Of a stretch of 64,000 nt of DNA, positions 50,142-59,689 are shown piece by piece (position 1 is the first letter of the stretch; each line of letters starts with the position of its first letter). The DNA comes from Cavia porcellus (lineage: Eukaryota > Chordata > Mammalia > Rodentia > Caviidae), in assembly GCF_034190915.1 (NCBI RefSeq), contig NW_026947486.1, forward strand, positions 24,173,001-24,237,000, read 5' to 3'. The position numbers were made by a program, and so were the translations under genes. The notes under the pieces were generated by a model, which had not been told where the DNA came from, did no database searches, and worked only from the letters and a program-made list of their open reading frames with translations.

Positions 50142-50319
50142 CCAGGAAGAGAAGAAACAAAAAAAAAGGAGGGAGAGGGGGAGAGGAGGTGGGAGAGGTG
50201 GAAAGAGAGGAAGGGGAGGAGGGAAGGAGGAAGGAGAGGAAGAAGACAGGAGGTGGGAGATTGGGACAGAAGGGGAGAGGGTAGGGAAGAGGAGGAAGAG
50301 GGGGGAGGAAGAAGAGAAC
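50142..50319 (+). repeat. Long purine (GGA/GAA-rich) tract
   Basis: About 180 bases that are almost all A and G on the plus strand, with several runs of four or more G. It can form triplex or quadruplex structures in principle. It lies about 35 bp from the older module piece that borders the right arm. Confidence 0.9.
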
Positions 50320-50354
50320 CAAAATCCCCTCTATTTTTCTAGCGTCAACTAGGT

Positions 50355-50620
50355 AAGCTCATTTACTGAAGATCCTTAAGCTCTGATGGTGTATATTGCG
50401 TATCCTGGGAGCCCTGTTGGTCAGGAGGGAGGTCAGAGGCCAGGACTAAGAGGAAGAGATTGAGGGTGCCAAGTGACAGCCCTGTTCAAAGTCCGGGTGG
50501 TTGGAAACGGGATCAAGGAATAGGCATGGCATTGACAAGAGGAGCGCTTACTGCGGTGGGGCAGCAGGTACTAGACACCACGGGTCCAGTCCCTCAGAAA
50601 AGGCGTTGTCAAAAGTAGTT
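50355..50620 (-). repeat. Older diverged module fragment in right-arm orientation
   Basis: Inverted, diverged homologue of 57660-57890: the ctcatttactgaagatcct start, ctgggagccctgt, gtgacagccctgttca and ctagacaccac occur in the same order. It carries its own AG|GTAAGC donor-like site near 50352. It is clearly older than the adjoining young arm. Confidence 0.75.
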
Positions 50621-50624
50621 CCCC

Positions 50625-50703
50625 AGGCTGCCAATTTCGCTCAGTGGGAAAGCTTCTTGCAAGCACAACACTGTGAGCTTGATTCCAGTCGAATAAAAAC
50701 CCA
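50625..50703 (+). mobile_element. Old tRNA-derived SINE relic
   Basis: cgctcagtgggaaagcttc (A-box-like), then tgtgagcttgattcc (B-box-like) and aataaaaaccc. It is more diverged than the other ID elements. It separates the old and young module pieces. Confidence 0.6.
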
Positions 50704-50747
50704 ATAATGGGCCTCCGTCCAGCGCCTACTGGCGTGGGGCTGTAAGC

Positions 50748-51525
50748 CCTAGACACCACAAGTTTGGTCTGTGTGTAACAGGAAGTGTCAGAACTAGGAC
50801 CCCAGGCCTGCCCGAGCCGCGGGCCGCCGCGCGCAGGCCCACAACAACCCAATGCTGGGCCTCCATCCGGCGCGTCCTTCCGGGGACGCAGTGACTTCCG
50901 GCTGCGGGTGCTCTGCTTCCAGGGCGAGGGGTGAGGGGGCGGCTTCCTGCAGGGGCGGAGCCTTCCCTGGGCCTACTCCCTGGGCTTTAGTGCGCGCTGG
51001 GGTTCTTTCTATCGTGTTCCGCGGCGCGCCCCTACTTTATCTCCTGGTCTGTGGCCGCAGAAGTTCTGAAGAGCGTGCATTCTGCCGTCAGGAAGTCGCG
51101 GGTCTGTTTCTGCCGCCGCTAGATGGCAGTAGCGTCCCTCGCAAACTTCCCGCGTGTTGTGCACCCGCCCTTCGCGTCTTAAAAAAGTGCGGAGGATGTC
51201 CTCGGGTCTATCCGCATAGTTGCAAGGCCGGTCAGAAACCACTGGCTACAGTATGGGTGCCTTATGCTGTGGGATTTTCTGGCTGAAAACTCAACCTTTA
51301 GAAGTCCTTTGCGGCTCCCAGGGGCATTTCACCTGGGAGGCCTCCTTGGCTCCCCCAACACTCGGTCCCCGTCGAAGGTCTTGTCTCCGCTACAGCGCCA
51401 TTTCTTTTTCCGTCCGTTTTTAGGTTTTAATTCCTATGTGTTCGCCATAAATCACGACCACTTTCCTCCTGCCGGCGGCAGCAGAGTGGGAGTCGGTTGG
51501 TTCAAGTGTGTGAGGGAGTGTATTC
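50748..51525 (-). promoter_or_regulatory. CpG-rich promoter-like module (unit 7, truncated)
   Basis: Inverted module that keeps the CTCF-like motif, GC box and ETS sites. The ~200 bp next to the tail module is replaced by an older, diverged version (50355-50620) plus a SINE relic. Confidence 0.6.
51113..51131 (+). promoter_or_regulatory. CTCF-like motif (unit 7)
   Basis: Core in CTCF orientation on the plus strand. It shares the flank change of unit 6, which confirms that units 6 and 7 are recent mirror copies. It points rightwards. Confidence 0.63.
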
Positions 51526-51805
51526 CTCTTTGATCCCCTGCCCCTCCTCAGCCTTCTCCTCTCTCCACCTTTTAGTCCTTCTTCCACTTGCAAAACAGCT
51601 GTCTCCCAATTACATGTTCTCTGTCCTCTCCTAGTTACATTTTGGGTTTCTCAGATGACAAACTTCGATATATGTACCTGGAATGTCTCATTTTCTTCAC
51701 ATAACAGTAAGTTATCAAATGCATACGTTTTCCTGTCAAAGAGTCAAGTTTATCCTTTATGGTGAAGTGGCCCTGCATTGTGTATAAACATGGCGTTTTC
51801 TATTT

Positions 51806-51983
51806 TCTTTCTTTCTTTCTTTTTTTTTTTTTTTCTTTCCATTTGGAGGCAGGGTCTGTCTTTGCAATTGGGGCAGGCCTGCATCTCACTTTGTATCCCA
51901 GGCTGGTCTTGAATTGATAAAGATGGTCCTGCCTCAGCCTCCAGAGTGCTGGGATTACAGGTGTGAGTCACCACACCAGGGCC
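51806..51983 (-). mobile_element. 7SL-derived B1-like SINE (unit 7)
   Basis: Inverted orthologous copy, with the TTTC/T tail at the left and the head at the right end (ccacaccagggcc). Confidence 0.88.
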
Positions 51984-52643
51984 AATTTTCTTTATTAATC
52001 TCCTGCTGAGCCCAGTGGGTACTTCCAAGATTTAGTCATCATGAATTGTGCTTCCATGAACACGTGTATTACTAAAACAAAGACTTCTTTTCCTATTTGT
52101 GAGAACTTCGCCAGGAGGGAGATAGATTCCTGGGCGAATGGGGTTTTGAGATTGTATTTTTGGAGGCATCTCTGTATTTCTGGTGTTTATGGACCTCTTC
52201 CAGTACCTTCTTTCATTGTAGACATCCTTGAACCTCACTGTGTGAAATTTCTTCAGAGTGCCGTGAAGAGAATCTGTCTTGCCCACCATGCCATTGCCCA
52301 GCCAAAACCAACACCTGCACTGGTCATGCATTTGAGCCAGGCTTGCTGGGTCACACCTTCCACAGCCACCCTCAGGGAGACTCAGGCAGGAGGATTACTA
52401 CTAGTTCAAAGTCAGCATGCTGTGTTAGTGACTGAGGGGATGATAACATTGCAAAATAGAAACTCAAACAACTGCGGTGAAGCTCCGTCCAAATAGTTTG
52501 GATTAGAAAGCCGGTATCTCAAATAAATATTCATTTTAAACATACAGAGATCCCTAGTATTATCCAGGGTTTCAGTCTCTTTTTTTTTTTTTTAATTAAA
52601 AAAAGTAAAGGAGAGTAAGATAAAAAAAGGACATAACAACACA

Positions 52644-52843
52644 NNNNNNNNNNNNNNNNNNNNNNNNNNNNNNNNNNNNNNNNNNNNNNNNNNNNNNNNN
52701 NNNNNNNNNNNNNNNNNNNNNNNNNNNNNNNNNNNNNNNNNNNNNNNNNNNNNNNNNNNNNNNNNNNNNNNNNNNNNNNNNNNNNNNNNNNNNNNNNNNN
52801 NNNNNNNNNNNNNNNNNNNNNNNNNNNNNNNNNNNNNNNNNNN
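52644..52843. other. Assembly gap of 200 N
   Basis: Exactly 200 N within the L1 3' UTR of unit 7. The left flank ends acataacaacaca and the right flank begins ggtcagagctgaac. In unit 6 (reverse complement) and unit 8 the same bases are directly adjacent. Confidence 0.97.
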
Positions 52844-55536
52844 GGTCAGAGCTGAACAGTTTAAGCAACATAGTGTTTCGCAAAAAGATAACCCTACATA
52901 CCACTAGTTATCTTAGTGTCTGTATCCTTGAAATATTTGGGTACACCTTCGTGTGCTATAGGATCAAACATAACAAGACAGTGTAAAACCATTCAAGAGG
53001 ATGAAAGTATTACAGGGTATTTAGAACCAACTAACAGAAAACGAACAATGGTTTCTATATTAGCTCCTTGTCTATAAAATATTCGGTTCATATTATCACA
53101 TATAATAAAATTCAATGAGATACAACTCGATAAAGCCGATAGAGACAGAAGAACAAAAGCTTGATGGGACTTCAGAACAAGTGGACATTAAATCAGCACT
53201 AGCTATTACAATGTCTTCTTGTCTTCAAAATAACAGTTTATAGCATCACAGACTATAAAATCAAACACCTCAGAAGAAAACCATTCCAATTAATAAATGG
53301 AAACCTTATAAGTCTTCAAAACAATATAATGGGGAATCATGATTACGATGTGCTTTTACGTATTCTTACCATTTCTTACACTCGGGAAAATATTCAGTAT
53401 TTATACATATGAGTTTGACTTTTTTCACTTACGAGTGTGGTGTCAATCTTCACCATTTACTTATAAATATCTCAATGTGATCATTCTTTATAGCTGAGTA
53501 GTACTCCATTGTATAAAAATACCACATCTTTTTTATCCCTTCCTCAGTTGATGGACACTTAGGGTGTTTCCAAAATCTGGCTATTACAAATTGTGCTGCT
53601 ATAAACAGGGGTGGAGGTATGTCACTCTGGTATGAAGTCTTCAGTTCTTCTGGGAATATGCCTAGAAGTGGAATAGCTGGAACTAATGCGACTTCCAATC
53701 CCAGCTTTTTGAGAAATCTCCACAATGACATCCACAATGGTAGTACCAGTCTACACTCCCACTAAGAGTGCAGGACAGTCCCTTTTCCCCGACAGGCTCT
53801 CCAGCATTTGTTGTTGGTAGCTTTCTTGATCCTGGCCACTCTTTCCGGACTGAGATGGAATCTCAAGTATGACTTTAATTTGTATTTCTCTAATGAGTAC
53901 TGATGATGAACATTTTTTCATGTATTTGTTTTCCATTTGTATTTCTTCATCTGAGAATTGTGTATTCACCTCAGATGCCGATTTTTGGATTGGATCCTTC
54001 AATTTTGGGGGTCTGATTTTTAAAAAATTCCTTATATGTTTTAGAAAGAAGTCCTATGTCTGAAGGACAGTTCACTAAGATTGTTTCCCAGTTTGTAGGT
54101 TTTCTTTTCACTATGCTAGAGATGTCTTTGGACGTGCAGAAACGTTTTAATAAGACATGATCTAAGTTGTTGATTCTGGAAAGTATTTCCCGTGCAGTTT
54201 GATTCCTGTTCATGAATTCTCTACCTACCCCTACGTCTTCAAGGTTTGTCCCCACTTTGTCTTCCAATAGATTTAGTGTTTCTGTTTGAATATTCAGAAC
54301 TTTGATCCTTCTAGATTTCAGTTTGGTACATGGTGCCAGGCATGGGTCAAGTCTTAGTTTTCAGCATATGGAGAGCCAGTTTTTCCAACACCGTGTATTA
54401 AAGAAACAGTCTTTCTTACAGTGAACAAGTTTGGCCCCTTAATCAAAGAGAGGTGTTTCATCTTGTTTGTAGTTGTGGTTACACCTAATCTATTCCATTG
54501 ATCTTCGACTCTGTTGTTATTCCAGTACCATGTTGATTTTACTACAATTGCTTTGTAGTACAACTTCAAGTCAGTGCCTGTGATGCCTCGTGCCTTGCCT
54601 TTGCTGCTTTAGAATTGTCTTTGCTATTCTAGGTCTTTTCAGGTCCCAGATGAATTTTAGGAGTGAATTCTCTAGATCTATGAGGTATGTTGATGTTATT
54701 TTTATTGGGATTGCATTGAATCTTTATGACAGTCTTGGGAGAATGGACAATTTCACAAGATTTATGCTTGCTATCCATGAGCAAGGGATGACTTTCCATT
54801 TTCTGAGATCCTCTTCAATTTCTTTTTTCAGTGTATTATAATTTCCCCTATGTAGATCTTTGACTTCTTTTGGGAGAAAAATTGCTAAATATTTCATTTT
54901 GGTTGCTAGTGTGAAGGGTGTGGCTTCTCTCATTTGTCTCTCTGTATCTTGTTGTTAGTGTATAGAAATGCTATTGATTTTTGGGTACTGATTTTGTATC
55001 CAGCTACATTGTTGAATTTACTTATTATATCTAGGAGTCTTTCAATGTAGTTTTGGCGGTCTTCTATGTATAGTATCATCTCTCCACAAATAATGATACT
55101 TTAACTTCTTCTTTTCCTACCTTTTCCCCCTTTATTTCTCTCTTCTATCTAATTGCTCTGGCTAGTATTTCCAGTACTATATGAAATAGTACTGGTGCTA
55201 AGGGACACCCTTGTCTTGTGCCTGATTTCAAGGTAAAGGCCTTCAGTTTTTGGCGATTTAGCCTGTAACTGGCTGTTGGTTTGTCACAGATGCCTTTTGT
55301 CATGTTGAGGTAAATATCATCTATTCCAGTTTTCTGTAAGTTTCTTATCATTAATGAGTGTTGGACCTCATCAACAGCCTTTTCTGCATCTATCGAGATG
55401 ATCATGTGCCTCTTACTTTTGGCTTTATTGATATTGATTTAGGTATGTTGAACCATCCCCGCATGCCTGGGGTGAATCCCACTTGATCATGGTATATGAT
55501 CGTCTTGATGATTTTCTGCATCCTATTTGCCAATAT

Positions 55537-55629
55537 ATTTTTTTTCCTTTTTATTGGTAGGAGGGATCGAACTCACGACTGCCTGCTTGCTAGTAGGTGC
55601 TTATGCCGCTGAGCTAAATCCCAAGCCCC
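55537..55629 (-). mobile_element. ID-like SINE in L1 of unit 7
   Basis: Orthologous insertion read on the minus strand. It has the short cctactagcaagcagg form, so it groups with units 1 and 8, although the rest of unit 7 resembles unit 6. Confidence 0.9.
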
Positions 55630-57639
55630 TATTTGGCAATATTTTACTGAGGATTTGTCATCTGTGTTCATTAGGGAGATTGGCCTGTAGTTCACTTTTT
55701 TACTTGGGCCATTATCAGGTTTTTGGTACTAGAGCAATATTGGCTTCCAGGAATGACATAGGAAGGATCGCTACCCTTTCGATTTCATTGAAGAACTTGA
55801 GGAGTTTGGGCCACTAAGTCTTCTTTGTACTTCTTGTAGAATTCCCCAGTGAATCCGTCTGGGCCAGGTCTCTTCTTTGTAGGTAAGGACTTAATTACAT
55901 TTTGAATTTCATTAATAGAAATTGGGTTATTCAGCAGTTTTACATCTTCTTGACCTAGCTTTGGTACTTCATATGTTTGTACCAATCTGTCAATCTCTTC
56001 TGTAACATCAAACCTTTGTGAGGAGAGGTTTTCGAAATAGGTTTTGATGATCTTCTGTATTTCTACAGAGTCTGTAGTGATTTCGCCTTTTTCATTCCTT
56101 ATTGCATGAATTTGAGGTTTTTCTTCCCTTTTTTAAAAAAGTAAGGTTGGCTAGGGGCTTATCAATTTTATTTATTCTTTCAGAGAACCAACTCTTTGAT
56201 ACATTCATTCTTTGGATTGTTTTCCTAGTCTTTAAGGCATTAATTTATACTCTGATTTTTAAAATTTCCTCCCTTGTTTTGGCTTTGGGCTTGACCTGCT
56301 TTTCTTTTTCTAGATATTTGAGGTGTAGCATCAGGTTATTTGTTTGTATTCCTTGTGTTTTCCTGATGTGGGAACTCAGTGCAATAAATTTTCTTCCCAG
56401 GACAGCTTTCATTGCATGACACAGATTCTGGTAAGTTGTATTTGTGTTTTCGTTTGTTTGTAGGTATGGTTTAATATCTTCTTTAATTTCCCCTGACACC
56501 CACTGGTCACTCAAGGGTGTGTTACTCAGTTTCCATGTGTTTGTGGAAATTTTGCAGTATCTTTTGCTATTAACTTGTAATTTCGTGGCGCTATGATCCC
56601 ATAACATGCATGGGATAATTTCAGCTCTTTGCATTCATTTAAGTATGTTCTGCGGCGTAATATAGGGTCTATTTTAGAGAATGTCCCCCATACTACCGAG
56701 AAGACTGTGTATTCGGATGTTGTTGGATGGAACACTCTTTACATGTCTATCAAGTCCATTTGTTCACAGGTGTGATTCAGTTTTGTTCTTACTTTGCTGA
56801 TTTTTTGTCTGGTTGATCTGCTTGCACTCTCTTTTAAAGATCTTTGTGTTTTATAGAATCACTTAGAATTCGATTGACATGTACAACGAATTTGCATGAG
56901 TAATGTTCACACAGCATGAATTACTCTGTCTTATGATAACTGGAAAATAACCTGAAAGATTTCCTTTTTTGGTACTGGGACTCAGAAGGAGGACCTTGCA
57001 GTTGTCAGGCTGGCACTTTGCTGCCCAGTCAAATGCCTGTCCACAACCTGAATTGCTTTGTAGAAGCTGTAAAATTGTTACAACTCAAAACACAACAAAA
57101 CAAGCAACGAACATGTCAGGTCCCCTACACAAAGAAAGCAACAGAAAGGTAAAGGAAGGTTACTGCAACAGAAGTCATTGTGGTTTTGCTTTCTGTTTGT
57201 ACTCAGTGTAGTTTGGTCAGGACAGAAACCAAACAGGACCCTGCTGCAGTGCCTTCTGCCTACATGCACTCGTGGCACACATGAAGAAGGTTCCAGCCTG
57301 TCCTAGGTCACTGCCTTTGTAATTGTAATGTGTGACTCATTTCATAGTACCTCAGGGTACACTTTCAACAGGGTCTGTCCCTACAAGGCTTTTTCCTTTA
57401 CCATTTTCTTGTGAAAGTTATGGATGTTGATACCCTTGCGGGACAGAAAGCTTTTGTTGGCAGCATCGCACCCTTTCCGATTGCATCTTTTATTTTATCC
57501 TTCTACTGGGGACATGAAAGCATTCTATAACCTAAGTGTAACTCCAGAGTCTGACAGCCCCTGGACACTGGTGAACACTGAGCTTCTCTTTGAAGCATCC
57601 TGATACCCTGGGTAACCTAAGAGGGAAGAAGGCTGAGGC

Positions 57640-58645
57640 TTTCTGGCGCCGGCCAGGTGAGCTCATTTACTGAAGATCCTTCAGCTGTGGTGCTGTCTAC
57701 TGGGCCTCCTGGGAGCCCTGTGCGCCCAGAAGGAGGGCAGGGGCCAAGGCTATGCGGCAGAGCGTGAGGCTGCCAAGTGACAGCCCTGTTCAGTTGCCAG
57801 CTTCGGTAGTAGCAGGACCAGAGAAACCCCATGCCCGGCGATGGCAAGAGGAGCCTGTCCCGGCGTGAGCCAGCAACCCCCAGACACCACAAGTTTGGTC
57901 TGTGTGTAACAGGAAGTGTCAGAACTAGGACCCCAGGCCTGCCCGGGCCGCGGGCCGCGGCGCACAGGCCCACAACAACCCAATGCTGGGCCTCCATCCG
58001 GCGCGTCCTTCCGGGGTCGCAGTGACTTCCAGCTGCGGGTGCTCTGCTTCCAGGGCGAGGGGTGAGGGGCGGCTTCCTGCAGGGGCGGAGCCTTCCCTGG
58101 GCCTACTTCCTGGGCTTTAGTGCGCGCTGGGGTTCTTTCTATCATGCTCCGTGGCGCGACCCTACTTTATCTCCTGGTCTGTGGCCGCCGAAGTTCGGAA
58201 GACCGTGTATTCTGCCGCCAGGAAGCCGCGGATGTGTTTCGCCGGCCGCTAGATGGCAGTAGCGTCCCGCGCAAACTTCCAGCTTGTTGTGCACCCGCCC
58301 TTCGCGTCTTAAAAAAGTGCGGAGGATGTCCTTGGGTCTTACTGCATAGTTGCAAGGCGGGTCAGAAGCCAGTGGCAAACGTATGGGTGCCTTATGCTGT
58401 GGAATTTTCTTGCTGAAAACTCAACCTTTAGAAGTCCTTTGCGGCTCTCAGGGGCATTTCACCTGGGAGGCCTCCTTGGCACCCCCAACACTCGGTCCCC
58501 GTCGAAGGTCTTGTCTCACTGCGCTACAGCGCCGTTTCTTTTTCCATCCGTTTTTAGGTTTTAATTCCTATGTGTTCGCCATAAATCACGACCACTTTCC
58601 TCCTGTCGGCGGCAGCAGAGGGGGAGGCGGTTGGTTCAAGTGTGT
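57640..58645 (-). promoter_or_regulatory. CpG-rich promoter-like module (unit 8)
   Basis: Complete inverted module. One ETS site is altered (cttccagc replaces cttccggc), while the GC box and CTCF-like motif are unchanged. Confidence 0.6.
58243..58261 (+). promoter_or_regulatory. CTCF-like motif (unit 8)
   Basis: Same 19-base motif as unit 1, now on the plus strand. Confidence 0.65.
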
Positions 58646-58934
58646 GAGGCAGTGTGTTCCTCTTTGATCCCCTGCCCCTCCTCAGCCTTCTCCTGTCTCC
58701 ACCTTTTAGTCCTTCTTCCACTTGTAAAACAGCTGTCTCCCAATTACCTGTTCTCTGTGCTCTCCTAGTTACATTTTGGGTTTCTCAGATGACAAACTTC
58801 GATATATGTACCTGGGATGTCTCATTTTCTTCACATAACAGTAAGTTCTCAAATGCTTACGTTTTCCTGTCAAAGACTCAAGTTTATCCTTTGTGGAGGA
58901 GTGGCCCTGCATTGTGTATAAACATGGTGTTTTC

Positions 58935-59100
58935 TTTTTCTTTTTTTTTTTCTCAGATTTTGAGGCAGGGTCTGTCTTTGCAATTGGCGCAGGCCTTCAT
59001 CTCACTTTGTATCCCAGGCTGGTCTTGAATTCATAAAGATGGTCCTGCCTCAGCCTCCAGAGTGCTGGGATTACAGGTGTGAGCCACCACACCAGGGCCC
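58935..59100 (-). mobile_element. 7SL-derived B1-like SINE (unit 8)
   Basis: Inverted orthologous copy with a shorter T-rich tail. Confidence 0.87.
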
Positions 59101-59689
59101 ATTTTCTTTATCAATGTCTTGCTGAGCCTAGTGGGTACTTCCAAGATTTAGTCATCATGAATTGTGCTTCCATGAACATGTGTATTACTAAAACAAAGAC
59201 TTCTTTTCCTATTTGTGAGAACTTCGCCAGGAGGGAAATAGATACCTGGGCGAATGGGGTTTTGATGTTGCATTTTTGGAGGCATCTCTGTAATTCTGGT
59301 GTTTATGGACCTCTTCCAGTACCTTCTTTCATTGTAGACATCCTTGAACCTCACTGTGTGAAATTTCTTCAGAGTGCCGTGAAGAGAATCTGTCTTGCCC
59401 ACCATGGCATTGCTCAACCAAAACCAACACCTGCACTGGTCATGCATTTGAGCCAGGCTTGCTGGGTCACACCTTCCACAGCCACCCTCAGGGAGACTCA
59501 GGCAGGATGATTACTACTAGTTCAAAGTCAGGATGCTGTGTTAGTGACTTAGGGGATCACCTTGCAAAACATAAACTAAAACGACTGGGCATGGAGCTTC
59601 GTGCAAATAGCTTGGATTAGAAAGCTGGTATCTCAAATAAATAACCATTTTAAACGTACTGAGATCTGTACTATTATCCAGGGTTTCAG

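Larger units (their letters stand above)
50752..54560 (-). repeat. Right arm of near-identical inverted repeat
   Basis: Mirror copy of 41340-44945. Its length exceeds the left arm by almost exactly the 200 Ns of the gap. The nearest arm ends are about 5.8 kb apart. Confidence 0.85.
52577..56835 (-). mobile_element. 5'-truncated L1 (unit 7), dead, contains gap
   Basis: Inverted copy, with the 3' end at 52577 and the endonuclease side at 56835. RT block 55145-55405 is on the minus strand. The FADD region near 55080-55095 is damaged by a small deletion. The 200-N gap interrupts the 3' UTR. Confidence 0.88.
50748..57688 (-). repeat. Macrosatellite unit 7, inverted
   Basis: Unit in reverse orientation. 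Reading rightwards it runs CpG module, relic block, L1 3' end to L1 5' side, tail module. Its inner end is broken: the CpG module stops near 50748, where a diverged older module piece and a SINE relic begin. It contains the 200-N gap. The CpG module to the L1 3' half resembles unit 6, whereas its ID SINE is of the unit 1/unit 8 type, so the unit is a mosaic. Confidence 0.87.

Noticed and set aside
50107..50352. Frames of ~70 codons rich in Arg/Glu or Pro/Phe in the purine tract
   Set aside because: They are low-complexity translations of a simple purine tract on both strands.
52596..52904. 102-codon frame across the gap
   Set aside because: Most of it is the N run translated as unknown residues.
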